From positions 1-64,000 of the forward strand of contig NZ_JAUYNT010000026.1 of NCBI RefSeq assembly GCF_030698175.1: a stretch of 64,000 nt of DNA. The letters run 5' to 3'. A program made the translations under genes and the position numbers. Within the stretch, counting starts at the first letter, position 1, and the number at the start of each line of letters is the position of its first letter. The notes below the pieces were generated by a model. That model saw only the letters and a program-made list of their open reading frames with translations, was not told the origin of the DNA and made no database searches. Source of the stretch: Pseudomonas sp. (lineage in GTDB: Bacteria > Pseudomonadota > Gammaproteobacteria > Pseudomonadales > Pseudomonadaceae). Shown one piece after another: positions 45,753 through 55,062 of this stretch.

Positions 45753-47096
45753 TCAGCGAGCTGTCAGCCAGGCCCCCGCACGGGTCAAGCGCCAGGCAAA
45801 AGCGGCTAGGGTCAGGCTGCGCAGCAGCATAAAAGCCAGCAGCGCCAGCCACAGGCCGTGGTTGCCATAGCCCTGCAGCGCCCAGGCCAAGGGTAAGCTC
45901 AAGCCCACGGCCAACAGCATGGCGTCGCGCATTTCGCGGGCGCGGGTGGCGCCGATAAACAAGCCGTCGAGCAGGTAGCTCCACACTGACAGCAACGGCA
46001 GCGCGGCCAGATAGGGCACATAGCTATAGGCCACGGCGCGCACGCTGGCGATGTCGCTTTGCAGATTAATAAACAGCTGTCCGCCCAGCAGCAGCGCCAG
46101 GGCAAACACCAGACTCAGCAATACCGACCAACCGCCGGCGACCACCAGGGTGCGTTTTAGTGCCAGGCCGTCGCGGGCGCCGATGGCGTGACCGCACAAC
46201 GCCTCGACGGCATTGGCCAAACCGTCCAGGGCAAAGGCGCTGAGCATCAGGCCGTTGATCAGCAAGGCATTGGCGGCCACGGTACTGGTGCCCAGGCGCG
46301 TGCCTTGTACGGTGATTAAAAAGAACACCAGGTGCAGCGCCAGGGTGCGGATTAAAATGTCCCGATTCAGCGCCAGCAGCGGCCGCCAGTTCAACCAGTG
46401 GCGCAAGGCGCGCCAGTTGGCCTGGCCGGGAAACTGCCGCAACGCCCGGCGAGTCAGCCAGAGCCCGAGCAGCAGACCGCTGTATTCGGCAACTACCGCG
46501 GCTTGCGCGGCGCCGGTCACGCCCCACTCGAAGCCGAGCACAAAGACTAGCGCCAGTAGCGCGTTCAGCAGGTTGGTCGCTAGCATGATCAGCAGTGGCG
46601 CCCGCGCATTCTGGGTGCCCAGCAGCCAGCCGATCAGGGCGTAATTGGCCAGCGCCGCCGGCAGGCCCAGCATGCGGATGTAGAAATAGCTGCGGGTTAG
46701 TTCATCCAGTTGCGCCGAGGGCTGCATCAAGCTCAGCGCCAGGTCGCTGAACGGCAGGCTCAATAGCCCGAGTAGCAGGGCCCAGCCGAGGGCCAGCAGC
46801 AGCCCTTGCAGCAGGGTTTGCCGCAGCTGCGCGCCGTCACCGCGCCCGCAGGCTTGGGCGCTAAAGCCGCTGGTGCCCATCCGTAAAAAGCCCATTAGGC
46901 CGACCAGCAAGCCATACAAACTGCCACCAATCGCCACCGCCGCCAATTGTTGGGCTTCGGGCAAATGGCCGACCACGGCACTGTCCACCAGGGTCACCAG
47001 CGGCACAGATAAATTGCACAGCAACATCGGCGCGGCCAGCGCCCAGACCCGTTGATGGGTGGGGCGGTGCTGCCAGGCATCGGGTAACCAGGACAT
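45753..47096 (-). CDS. MATE-family multidrug/sodium antiporter, DinF-like
   Basis: A 447-residue membrane protein with about 12 hydrophobic helices. The N-terminal VWALAAPMLLCNLSVPLVTL and VDSAVVGHLPEAQQLAAVAI, followed by GFLRMGTSGFSAQACGRGDG, are typical of the DinF branch of MATE exporters. TGGAG precedes the ATG. The gene is separated by 110 bases from the oxidase gene downstream. The substrate cannot be predicted. Confidence 0.88.
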   Translation of the reverse strand: MSWLPDAWQHRPTHQRVWALAAPMLLCNLSVPLVTLVDSAVVGHLPEAQQLAAVAIGGSLYGLLVGLMGFLRMGTSGFSAQACGRGDGAQLRQTLLQGLLLALGWALLLGLLSLPFSDLALSLMQPSAQLDELTRSYFYIRMLGLPAALANYALIGWLLGTQNARAPLLIMLATNLLNALLALVFVLGFEWGVTGAAQAAVVAEYSGLLLGLWLTRRALRQFPGQANWRALRHWLNWRPLLALNRDILIRTLALHLVFFLITVQGTRLGTSTVAANALLINGLMLSAFALDGLANAVEALCGHAIGARDGLALKRTLVVAGGWSVLLSLVFALALLLGGQLFINLQSDIASVRAVAYSYVPYLAALPLLSVWSYLLDGLFIGATRAREMRDAMLLAVGLSLPLAWALQGYGNHGLWLALLAFMLLRSLTLAAFAWRLTRAGAWLTAR

Positions 47097-47132
47097 ACAA
47101 AACTCCAGAACAGCGCAGCACTATACAGGCCA

Positions 47133-47161
47133 GGTGAAAACTACTGCGCGCGGTTATGCGG
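47133..47161 (+). repeat. one-ended copy of the 128-bp MITE
   Basis: GGTGAAAACTACTGCGCGCG plus the next nine bases match the left end of the element at 1051-1178 with one internal mismatch. The copy lies about 36 bases upstream of the MATE gene start, in the 344-bp gap before yfhM. The rest of the element is absent. Confidence 0.65.
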
Positions 47162-47222
47162 CCGGCATAAGTCATCTTGGATGATGCAGATAAACACCAA
47201 TAGACCTGAGAACAGGGCTTTT

Positions 47223-47320
47223 GTAGGAGGGGCTTTAGCCGCGATGGGGCCTGCGCTTTATACGCCGCGCGGATCGGTCGGCGGCTTGATTGCGCGGGTC
47301 GCGGCTAAAGCCCCTCCTAC
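47223..47320. repeat. REPIN: perfect 22-bp inverted REP pair
   Basis: GTAGGAGGGGCTTTAGCCGC (extending to 22 bases, 47223-47244) is exactly complementary to the sequence at 47299-47320, with a 54-base centre. This is a typical Pseudomonas REP doublet. It lies between the divergent MATE and yfhM genes. The remaining bases up to 47440 should carry the yfhM promoter; no confident boxes were seen. Confidence 0.85.
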
Positions 47321-47440
47321 CGGGTGTGCGCGCAACCAGCGGTCTGTGCGCGAGTCGCGGTTTGCCCATGGGCGACTGCCAGATCACCGCGCGCCTCGGC
47401 TATAGTGTTGGCCCACCGTCCCCCTCTGTGAGATGCCGCA

Positions 47441-50400
47441 ATGGCGAAGAATGGATTGCTTCTGGCTCTGCTGTTGAGCCTGCTCAGTGCTTGTGATTCC
47501 TCCACCCCCGAGCAGGCGGCCGCGCCCGCAGTGCAAACGGCGCCGGTCAGCCCGCAGCAGGATCTCGGCGCCCTGGCCCAGCGCTACGCCGGCAAACCGC
47601 TGGAGGTGGTGGATGTGTCCGAGGTGCAGCTGGATGGCGCCAGCGCGCTGTCGGTAACCTTCGGCGTGCCGCTCGATCCCGAGCAGGATTTCGCCAGCAA
47701 GCTGCATCTGGTCGACAGCAAAAATGGCAAGGTCGATGGCGCCTGGGAGCTGGCGGATAACCTGATGGAGCTGCGCCTGCGCCATCTGGAGCCGCAGCGC
47801 AAACTGGTGCTGACGGTGGATGCCGGCTTGCGTGGGGTGAATGCCGCAAGCCTGGCCAAAGAACACATCAGCCAGCTGGAAACCCGTGACCTGCAAGCCA
47901 GCGTCGGTTTCGCCAGTCGCGGCTCGCTGCTGCCGACTCGCTTGGCCGAAGGCCTGCCGGTGATCGCCCTGAATGTCGACAAGGTCAACGTCGAGTTCTT
48001 CCGCATCAAGCCGCAGGCCTTGCCGGCTTTTCTCAGCCAGTGGGAGCGGCGCACCAGCCTGGAATACTACGTGGCCGATGAATTGCTGCCGATGGCCGAT
48101 CTGGTTTACGGCGGCCGTTTCGATCTGAACCCGGCGCGCAACACCCGCGAAACCCTGCTGTTGCCGATCACCGGCCTGGAACCTTTTAAGCAACCCGGCG
48201 TGTACCTGGCGGTGATGCGCCAGGCCGGCAGCTACAACTACTCGACCCCGGCGACGCTGTTCACCCTGAGCGACATCGGCCTGTCGGCGCACCGCTATCA
48301 GCAGCGTCTGGATGTGTTTACCCAGGCGCTGGAAGGCGGCAAAGCCCTGGCCAAGGTGCAGTTGCAACTGCTCGACGGCGAAGGCCGGTTGTTGGTTGAG
48401 GGTCAGACCGATGGCGCCGGGCATGCCGAGTTGGCGTTGCCGGCCAAGGCCGAAGTGCTGCTGGCCCAGCAGGGCGCGCAAACCAGCTTGCTGCGTTTGA
48501 ATGGCGCGGCGCTGGATCTGGCCGAATTCGATATCGCCGGGCCGCAGTCGCAGCCCCAGCAGTTTTTTGTGTTTGGCCCCCGTGACCTCTATCGCCCCGG
48601 TGAAACCGTATTGCTCAACGCCTTGCTGCGCGATGCCGATGGCCACGCGGTGAAGAACCAGCCGGTCAACGTCGAGGTGCGCCGCCCGGATGAGCAAGTC
48701 AGTCGCAAGTTCGTCTGGCAGGCTGGCGACAGCGGGCTCTATCAGTACCAGTTGGCGATCGCCAGCGAAGCGCCCACCGGCCGCTGGCAGTTGATCTTTG
48801 ACCTGGGCAATGGCAAGCCGCAGCTGTACGAGTTTCAGGTCGAAGACTTCTTGCCCGAGCGCCTGGCGCTGGAGCTAAAAGGCCGCGATACACCTTTTAG
48901 CCCAGCAGAGAGCGCCGAGTTTGAGGTCAAGGGTCGTTACCTCTACGGCGCTCCGGCGGCCGGCAATCGCCTCAGCGGCCAGCTCTATGTGCGGCCGTTG
49001 CGCGAGGCGGTGGCCAGCTTGCCGGGCTATCAGTTTGGCTCCATCAGTGAAGAGGAGTTGAGCCAGGACCTGGATCTGGATGAGACCGTGCTGGACGCCG
49101 AGGGTCAGGCCAGGCTGAACATCGAAAGCAAGTGGGGCGAGGTCAAATCGCCGCTCAAACTGATAGTCCAGGCCAGCTTGCAAGAGTCCGGCGGCCGACC
49201 GATCACCCGGCGTATCGTCCAGCCGGTGTGGCCGGCGGCGCAATTGCCGGGGCTTCGCGCCTTGTTTGATGGGGAGGAAATTGACAGCAACGGCCTGGCC
49301 GAATTCGAGCTGCTGCTGGCCGATCCGCAAGGCAATAAATTGGCCGCCGAGCAATTAAAAGTCCGGCTGATTCGCGAGCGTCGCGACTACTACTGGAACT
49401 TCTCCAGCAACGATGGCTGGAGCTATCACTTCAACGAGAAGTACCTGAATCTCAGCGAAGAAAACGTCCAGATCACCAAGGGCGGCACCACCAAAATCAG
49501 CTTCCCGGTGGAGTGGGGCCCGTACCGAGTCGAGGTGGAAGACCCGACTACCGGGATGATCAGCAGCCTGCGCTTCTGGGCCGGCTACAGCTGGCAGGAC
49601 AACACCGAAGGCGGCGCGGTGCGGCCCGATCAAATCAAGTTGGCGCTGGATAAACCGGCTTATGCCAATGGTGACACCGCCACAGTAACGGTCACGCCGC
49701 CGGCTGCCGGCAGCGGTTATTTGCTGGTGGAGTCGGCCGACGGCCCGCTCTGGTGGCAAGAAATTACGGTGCCGGCCGAGGGCAAAAGCTTCGAGATTCC
49801 CATCGCCAAAGACTGGGCGCGGCATGACCTGTATGTCAGCGCCCTGGTGATTCGTCCCGGCGAGCGCAAGGCCAATGTCACCCCGAAACGGGCGGTGGGT
49901 CTGCTGCATCTGCCGCTGGATCGCGCGCCGCACAAGCTGGCACTGAACCTGAGTGCGGCAGAGAAAATCCGCCCCAATCAGCCGCTGACGGTCAAGGTCA
50001 AAGCCCTGAACGCCGACGGCTCCACGCCTAAGCAGGTGCAGGTGCTGCTGGCGGCGGTGGACGTGGGGATTTTGAATATCACCGAGTACGCCACCCCCGA
50101 TCCGTTTGCAGCGTTCTTTGGCCGCAAGGCCTATGGCGCCGATCAGCTGGATGTTTATGGGCAGCTGATTGAGGCCGGTACCGGGCGTATGGCCAAGCTG
50201 GCCTTCGGTGGTGACGCGGCGCTGGCTGGGGGCGGCAAGCGGCCGGACACCAGCGTGCTGATAGTCGCACTGCAGAGCGCGCCGCTGAGTTTGAACGAGC
50301 AGGGCGAGGGCGAACTGAGCCTGAATATCCCCGACTTTAACGGCGAGCTGCGGTTGATGGCGCAAGCCTGGAGCGACGACAGTTACGGCATGGCCGAGGG

Positions 50401-52336
50401 CAAGACGGTGGTCGCTGCGCCCCTGGTGGTTGAGCTGTCGGCGCCGCGCTTTTTGGCCGGTGGCGACGAGACCAGCCTGGCCCTGGATGTCAGCAACCTG
50501 TCGGGTCGCGAGCAGCGCCTCGATGTGCAGCTCACGGCCGAAGGCCAGCTGAGCCTGGCGCAAGCGTCGGGCGAGCAGATGGCGCCGCTGCTGTTGGCGC
50601 AAGGGCAACGCAGCACATTGAAAATCCCGGTGCGCGCTTTAGGTGGCTATGGGCAGGGCAAACTCAAGGTTCGCGTTAATGGCCTGGAGTTGCCAGGCGA
50701 GAACCTGCCGCCGCTCAGCCGGGAATGGACCATCGGCGTGCGTCCGGCTTATCCCGCCAAGGTGCAGAGCTTCCGCTCGGTGCTCAAGGGCGATAGTTGG
50801 AGTTTGCCGGCGGGCACTCTCGATCAATTCGAGGTGGCCGGCCGTGAAGCCTTGCTGGCGCTGTCGAGCAAACCGCCGCTGAACCTGGCCGAGCAGATTC
50901 GCGCGCTTAAGGCCTATCCCTACGGCTGCCTGGAGCAGACCACCAGCGGCCTGTACCCCTCGCTGTATGCCGATGCCGCCAGCCTCAAGCGTTTAGGCAT
51001 CGAGGGCGAGCCGGCAGACGAGCGACGCAAGTCGATTGAATTGGGCATCGAACGGCTGCTGAGCATGCAACGCTACAACGGCAGCTTTGGCCTGTGGGGC
51101 GCCGACGGCGATGAGGAATACTGGCTGACCGCCTACGTCACCGACTTCCTGTTGCGCGCCCGCGAGCAGGGTTTTGGCGTGCCGGCCGAGGCGCTGAAAA
51201 AGGCCAATGAGCGGCTGCTGCGTTACCTGCAAGAGCGCAACCTGATCGACGACGCCTACAGCAGCAACGCCGAGCAAACTCGCTTCGCGGTGCAGGCTTA
51301 CGCCGGTTATGTGCTGGCCCGCAGCCAACAGGCGCCACTCGGTGCCTTGCGCAGTTTGTATGAGCGCCGTAGCGATGCCCGCTCCGGCTTGCCCCTGGTG
51401 CAGTTGGCGGTGGCCCTGCAGAAAATGGGCGACCAGCCACGAGCCGACGATGCCTTGAATGCCGGCTTGGCGGTTAAACGTGACGACGATCAGTGGTATC
51501 ACGACTACGGCAGCGTGCTGCGCGATGAGGCGTTGATTCTGGCCTTGCTGCAAGAGCATGACTTACTGCCGCAGCGCCGTGATGAACGGCTGTTCCGCCT
51601 CAGTGATGAGCTGGCCAGCCGGCCATACTTGTCGACCCAGGAGCGCAATGCGCTGTTCCTGGCCGGACGCGGTTTGCTGCTGAAACCCGAGAGCGACTGG
51701 CGCGCCGAACTGTCGCTGGCCGGCACTGTTCGCCCACTGAGTCACGCAGACAGTGGCATCAAACTGGATGACGCCGCCTTGGTCGAACCGCTCACCCTGC
51801 GCAACCTGGGCGACGACAGTCTGTTCCAGCAACTGACCATCTCCGGTTACCCGGTTCAGGCGCCGGCGGTGGGTGGTGAGAACCTCAGCATCAGCCGCGA
51901 GTACCTGGGCATGGATGGTAAACCGTTGGACGTGCTGGGCTTGGTCAGTGGCGACCTAGTACTGGTGCATCTGGCCGTGCAAGCCAAACAACGGGTGCCG
52001 GATGCCTTGGTGATCGACCTGCTGCCGGCCGGCCTGGAGCTGGAAAACCAGAACCTGGGCGACAGCGCCGCGAGCCTGGAAGATGCCAGCAGCGAGGTCA
52101 AAGAGTGGCAGAAAGCGATGCAAAACAGCGCGCCCAAGCATCAGGAGTTCCGCGCCGATCGCTACGTTGCCGCCGTCGATGTGCCGGGTGAAGGCACCAC
52201 TCATCTGCTCTACCTGGCCCGTGCGGTAACGCCTGGCAGCTACCGGGTACCGCCACCGCAAGTGGAGTCGATGTACCGGCCCAACTGGCAAGCGGTTGGC
52301 GCGGCGCCCGAGCAACTGCGGGTTAAGGGTCGTTAA
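47441..52336 (+). CDS. yfhM: bacterial alpha-2-macroglobulin lipoprotein (YfhM type)
   Basis: A 1631-residue periplasmic protein thought to trap incoming proteases. It starts with a lipoprotein signal (LLLALLLSLLSAC; lipidated Cys18), then a series of macroglobulin beta domains, with the A2M_N signature FGPRDLYRPGETVLLNALLR at about 377. The thioester motif YPYGCLEQTTSG has its reactive Cys at residue 1163, followed by an alpha/alpha toroid (LLSMQRYNGSFGLWGADGDE and on) and a C-terminal receptor-like domain. In E. coli yfhM is next to pbpC, and the pair is thought to guard and repair the peptidoglycan. Here pbpC lies 3 kb downstream, with five small genes or elements between. Confidence 0.93.
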   Translation: MAKNGLLLALLLSLLSACDSSTPEQAAAPAVQTAPVSPQQDLGALAQRYAGKPLEVVDVSEVQLDGASALSVTFGVPLDPEQDFASKLHLVDSKNGKVDGAWELADNLMELRLRHLEPQRKLVLTVDAGLRGVNAASLAKEHISQLETRDLQASVGFASRGSLLPTRLAEGLPVIALNVDKVNVEFFRIKPQALPAFLSQWERRTSLEYYVADELLPMADLVYGGRFDLNPARNTRETLLLPITGLEPFKQPGVYLAVMRQAGSYNYSTPATLFTLSDIGLSAHRYQQRLDVFTQALEGGKALAKVQLQLLDGEGRLLVEGQTDGAGHAELALPAKAEVLLAQQGAQTSLLRLNGAALDLAEFDIAGPQSQPQQFFVFGPRDLYRPGETVLLNALLRDADGHAVKNQPVNVEVRRPDEQVSRKFVWQAGDSGLYQYQLAIASEAPTGRWQLIFDLGNGKPQLYEFQVEDFLPERLALELKGRDTPFSPAESAEFEVKGRYLYGAPAAGNRLSGQLYVRPLREAVASLPGYQFGSISEEELSQDLDLDETVLDAEGQARLNIESKWGEVKSPLKLIVQASLQESGGRPITRRIVQPVWPAAQLPGLRALFDGEEIDSNGLAEFELLLADPQGNKLAAEQLKVRLIRERRDYYWNFSSNDGWSYHFNEKYLNLSEENVQITKGGTTKISFPVEWGPYRVEVEDPTTGMISSLRFWAGYSWQDNTEGGAVRPDQIKLALDKPAYANGDTATVTVTPPAAGSGYLLVESADGPLWWQEITVPAEGKSFEIPIAKDWARHDLYVSALVIRPGERKANVTPKRAVGLLHLPLDRAPHKLALNLSAAEKIRPNQPLTVKVKALNADGSTPKQVQVLLAAVDVGILNITEYATPDPFAAFFGRKAYGADQLDVYGQLIEAGTGRMAKLAFGGDAALAGGGKRPDTSVLIVALQSAPLSLNEQGEGELSLNIPDFNGELRLMAQAWSDDSYGMAEGKTVVAAPLVVELSAPRFLAGGDETSLALDVSNLSGREQRLDVQLTAEGQLSLAQASGEQMAPLLLAQGQRSTLKIPVRALGGYGQGKLKVRVNGLELPGENLPPLSREWTIGVRPAYPAKVQSFRSVLKGDSWSLPAGTLDQFEVAGREALLALSSKPPLNLAEQIRALKAYPYGCLEQTTSGLYPSLYADAASLKRLGIEGEPADERRKSIELGIERLLSMQRYNGSFGLWGADGDEEYWLTAYVTDFLLRAREQGFGVPAEALKKANERLLRYLQERNLIDDAYSSNAEQTRFAVQAYAGYVLARSQQAPLGALRSLYERRSDARSGLPLVQLAVALQKMGDQPRADDALNAGLAVKRDDDQWYHDYGSVLRDEALILALLQEHDLLPQRRDERLFRLSDELASRPYLSTQERNALFLAGRGLLLKPESDWRAELSLAGTVRPLSHADSGIKLDDAALVEPLTLRNLGDDSLFQQLTISGYPVQAPAVGGENLSISREYLGMDGKPLDVLGLVSGDLVLVHLAVQAKQRVPDALVIDLLPAGLELENQNLGDSAASLEDASSEVKEWQKAMQNSAPKHQEFRADRYVAAVDVPGEGTTHLLYLARAVTPGSYRVPPPQVESMYRPNWQAVGAAPEQLRVKGR

Positions 52337-52395
52337 GCAACGACCGTGAGGGCAAATTCGTAGCGCTGCTGCGGATTTGCCGGCGACTTAAATTA

Positions 52396-52701
52396 GGCTA
52401 TGTCCCAGTTACGTGTTGCAAGGGAGCTAACCTTTCGCGATAGGGAATTAGCCTTGATACTTGTGCTGCCTGCACCGACCAATCGCGGATAAATCCGCTC
52501 CTACAGGGAGGTGATCGATGACGTTATTGCAGGTGCCGGGCTTGTGTAGGAGCGGCTTTTGTAACAAAGGGCACCGCGAAGCAAGCGCGAGCACGCTGAT
52601 AATCCTGCAGGGCCAAAACTGTTCTTTTTCGCGGACTTATCTGAGTCACAAACCTGAGGTCACGGGATTTGTGCTTTGCAACACGTAACTGGGACATAGC
52701 C
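52396..52701. mobile_element. 306-bp MITE-like element with 26-bp perfect terminal inverted repeats
   Basis: The left end GGCTATGTCCCAGTTACG (26 bases in full, to 52421) is exactly complementary to the right end (52676-52701). TTA flanks both sides (52393-52395 and 52702-52704), suggesting a 3-bp target duplication. No open frame of note is inside. A REP pair with 10-bp arms (52495-52504 and 52546-52555) is nested within. A decayed relative lies at 11526-11710. The right TTA is also the stop codon of the minus-strand gene beginning at 52995. It is probably mobilised by an unlinked transposase. Confidence 0.75.
52495..52555. repeat. REP pair nested inside the 306-bp element
   Basis: CCGCTCCTAC (52495-52504) pairs with GTAGGAGCGG (52546-52555). 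At the equivalent position the decayed copy at 11526-11710 has only a short stretch, GGATTTATCC, before CGAAGCAAGCG. That suggests the REP doublet entered this copy later. Confidence 0.6.
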
Positions 52702-52995
52702 TTAGAGGATCAGCAGACTCAGCAGCCATAGCCCCAACAACAACCACAGGCTGCCGACAATAAAGCTGCGGCGGATAAAGGCGCGCACGGCGCTATACAG
52801 AAAAAACAGGCCGAGCAGCAGCGCGGCGATGCTGAGCAGGGAGGGGGTGATGCCCAGCGCGCGGGACAGCCCGCCAATAAACTCGGCACCGGCCGAACCC
52901 AGTAGCTCAAGCACACCGCGCAAGCTGTCGACTATCCAGCGAATGAGGGTGCCGATAGCCTGACCGAGGCTGTCGAAAAAACCGGTTAGCAGCAT
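52702..52995 (-). CDS. small membrane protein, function unknown
   Basis: A 97-residue protein with an amphipathic N-terminal region (FFDSLGQAIGTLIRWIVDSL) and two hydrophobic helices (SLLSIAALLLGLFFLYSAV and SFIVGSLWLLLGLWLLSLLI). AGGACC precedes the ATG. Its TAA stop is formed by the TTA that flanks the neighbouring inverted-repeat element, so the element inserted exactly at the end of the gene without changing the product. No family was recognised. Confidence 0.65.
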   Translation of the reverse strand: MLLTGFFDSLGQAIGTLIRWIVDSLRGVLELLGSAGAEFIGGLSRALGITPSLLSIAALLLGLFFLYSAVRAFIRRSFIVGSLWLLLGLWLLSLLIL

Positions 52996-53124
52996 CTGGT
53001 GGTCCTGTAGGGGAGGGCGTGGTGGCGAGGATCGTCTGGCGCTGCCAATGCGCTGGGTTAGTGTAACGATTTGTCGGTGCGCAGTTGGGCGACGATTTCA
53101 GCGGGCTTTTTTACGGAGCGCTCT

Positions 53125-53622
53125 ATGGCTTGGCAACACCGCGCGGCAACTGCCGCCGATCTTGAACAGATAGTTGCAATCTACAACTCCACCATCGCCT
53201 CGCGGCAAGTGACTGCCGACCTTGAGCCGGTGAGTGTCGCCAGTCGGCAGCAGTGGTTCGCCGAGCATCAGGGCGCGCGACCCTTGTGGGTGGTTGAACA
53301 GGGCGGACAGTTGCTTGGCTGGCTGAGTTTCTCCTCGTTTTACGGGCGCCCGGCTTATGCGCGCACGGCCGAAATCAGCATCTATCTGGCCGCCAGCGCG
53401 CGGGGTCTGGGGCTGGGTCGCTACCTGCTCGAACAGGCGATTGCCGCAGCGCCGGCGCTCGGGCTGGATACCTTGCTGGGGTTTATCTTCGCCCACAACG
53501 AGGCCAGCGTGGCTCTGTTTGAGCGCTTGGGTTTTCAGCGTTGGGGGCATTTGCCTCGGGTGGCGGTGCTCGATGGGGTCGAGTGCGATGTGCTGATCTT
53601 CGGGCGGCGAGTTGCGGCTTGA
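53125..53622 (+). CDS. GNAT acetyltransferase, phosphinothricin/methionine-sulfone type
   Basis: A 165-residue N-acetyltransferase. The N-terminal HRAATAADLEQIVAIYNSTI, QQWFAEHQGARPLWVVEQGG, the EISIYLAASARGLGLGRYLL acetyl-CoA loop (RGLGLGR) and the C-terminal NEASVALFERLGFQRWGHLP match the PAT/MddA group, which acetylates L-methionine sulfoximine or sulfone. GGAG precedes the ATG at 53125. It stands alone between the small membrane gene and the collagen-like operon. Confidence 0.88.
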   Translation: MAWQHRAATAADLEQIVAIYNSTIASRQVTADLEPVSVASRQQWFAEHQGARPLWVVEQGGQLLGWLSFSSFYGRPAYARTAEISIYLAASARGLGLGRYLLEQAIAAAPALGLDTLLGFIFAHNEASVALFERLGFQRWGHLPRVAVLDGVECDVLIFGRRVAA

Positions 53623-53728
53623 GCTAATGGCAGGTGTTTTTGTTGGGGCGCCTGTGTGTGGGGCGCATTCGCCGTTTATGGCGCGGACTGCAAGGTCATT
53701 GCGACGTTGCAGTCCGGCGCGCTGGCAA

Positions 53729-54031
53729 TCAGCGATTGCCAAGCAGCTCGGTGATGTTGATCAGTATGGACTGACCGACCGACACATAACCGGGCTCTCG
53801 CGTGGGCGAGTCGAACTCGGCGTTGGCCAGTTGCAGTTCTTCTAGCTGACAGGCCTCGAGGGCTGCGGGTAATAGCACGGTTGCCGCGCCCAGGGCATTG
53901 GCCTCGACGTTGTTGGCGTGGTCGATCGCGCTTTGCGTATCGGCAAAATTCGCGGCGCAATGGTTGGCCAGTGCTGGGCCGGCCAGTAGCAGCGCGAGGG
54001 TTGTCCAGGCAGCAATTGAATACTTGTTCAT
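53729..54031 (-). CDS. small exported protein co-operonic with the collagen-like gene
   Basis: A 100-residue protein with a clear signal peptide (MNKYSIAAWTTLALLLAGPA, then LA). The mature part has two Cys residues (NHCAANFADTQ and LEACQLEELQ), which could form a disulfide, and predicted helices. GGGAGA lies before the ATG at 54031, and a longer in-frame start inside the collagen-like gene is not needed. It begins 25 bases after that gene's stop. No family was recognised; a partner or chaperone role for the collagen-like protein is only a guess from position. Confidence 0.7.
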   Translation of the reverse strand: MNKYSIAAWTTLALLLAGPALANHCAANFADTQSAIDHANNVEANALGAATVLLPAALEACQLEELQLANAEFDSPTREPGYVSVGQSILINITELLGNR

Positions 54032-54056
54032 GACTAAATCTCCCGGGCTTGTCACG

Positions 54057-54986
54057 CTAGTTAGTGCTTGCGCAGAGGGCGTAGGCGGTAATGGAGAACG
54101 TTGTATTGCCACCGCCAGATCGGGTTACCGTCGCTGTCCAGCTCATCACTGGCGGGTTCGTCAGCGGTTCGAATAGCGGATAGCTTTGTACAATCTGCGA
54201 GCTGCCGTTGATATTGCTTACGCCCCCGCCGATGACTTTCTTGCTTGCGCCGCAGGACGCAGTGCAGGTCAGGGTGCTGACCCCTGTACCGCTGGTGCAG
54301 GTGGTGGATTGGCGTTCCAGCGCGGTCAAACCTGTCGCGCCTTGTTCACCTGTGTCGCCGATTGGTCCTTGCGATCCAGTTGCACCAGTGTTGCCGATGG
54401 GGCCTAGGGGGCCGACAGCGCCGGTCTCGCCGATTGGCCCTTGCGGCCCGGTTGCGCCAATATCACCTTGTGGGCCTTGCGCTCCGGTCGCACCGATTTC
54501 GCCCTGGATGCCTTGGTCGCCTTGGGGACCTGCCGCACCTTGTAGGCCTGTCTCGCCTTGCAGACCAATTGGACCTGCCGGACCCGTTGGACCGGTTTCG
54601 CCTATTGGTCCTTGCGGCCCAGTTGCTCCGGTCACGCCAATTGGCCCTTGCGGTCCTATTGCGCCTGTTTCACCCACTGGCCCTTGTGGTCCTGTTGGTC
54701 CTGCCGCGCCGGTATCGCCTTTGTCACCCTTGGTGCCGGGGCAGCCTGCGCCATAGCCATGCTCGCAGTTCCAGACCCGCTGTTCGAGGGCGGTGAGCCC
54801 ACCTTTGAGGTTGAGCAGGGTATGTTCGGGGTCGTGATCGGCCAGCGCTGGAGTGCTGAAGCCGAGTAACAGCGCCGATACCAGCGCGGCGATCAGCGCA
54901 ACACTGCGGTGCAAGGTGGTCGAGCCAGGGGCTAGGGTTGGCGCTGCGGGCTGGGGCCGCGAGTCAGCTAAATACTGGGTTCCCAT
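54057..54986 (-). CDS. secreted collagen-like protein
   Basis: A 309-residue protein. A long charged N-region leads to a hydrophobic signal core (about 29-44) and probable cleavage after TPALA. A short region with [19 protein letters not shown] precedes 47 uninterrupted Gly-x-y triplets (residues 81-221; for example [10 protein letters not shown] repeats, with Pro in many x positions). The roughly 88-residue C-terminal domain has Cys in CTSGTG, TCTASC and YALC and the strand [10 protein letters not shown], resembling the trimerising ends of bacterial collagens. A triple helix on the cell surface or secreted is expected. AGGAC precedes the ATG. Such proteins mediate adhesion in other bacteria; that role here is inference. 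Confidence 0.85.
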   Translation of the reverse strand: MGTQYLADSRPQPAAPTLAPGSTTLHRSVALIAALVSALLLGFSTPALADHDPEHTLLNLKGGLTALEQRVWNCEHGYGAGCPGTKGDKGDTGAAGPTGPQGPVGETGAIGPQGPIGVTGATGPQGPIGETGPTGPAGPIGLQGETGLQGAAGPQGDQGIQGEIGATGAQGPQGDIGATGPQGPIGETGAVGPLGPIGNTGATGSQGPIGDTGEQGATGLTALERQSTTCTSGTGVSTLTCTASCGASKKVIGGGVSNINGSSQIVQSYPLFEPLTNPPVMSWTATVTRSGGGNTTFSITAYALCASTN

Positions 54987-55062
54987 GATTTATGTCCTGC
55001 CTGGAAAGTAAGCGCCTCTGCCTTACCCGAGCCTGACCAATCCGCTATGGATCTCCCTGGGT

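Noticed and set aside
45643..45984. N-terminal extension of the multicopper oxidase frame (114 codons)
   Set aside because: The extension overlaps the MATE gene, whereas the ATG at 45642 has a ribosome site and starts a proper Tat signal.
49355..50608. 417-codon open frame on the minus strand inside yfhM
   Set aside because: It is antisense to the middle of yfhM, with Gln/Arg/His-rich low-complexity composition and no ribosome site.
54324..54746. Periodic DNA repeats that could suggest a CRISPR array
   Set aside because: The 9-bp and 18-bp periodicity follows Gly-x-y codons in an open frame. There are no constant repeats with unique spacers and no cas genes.
54208..54756. 182-codon Pro-rich plus-strand frame
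   Set aside because: It is the complement of the Gly-x-y repeats of the collagen-like gene; Pro codons mirror Gly codons.
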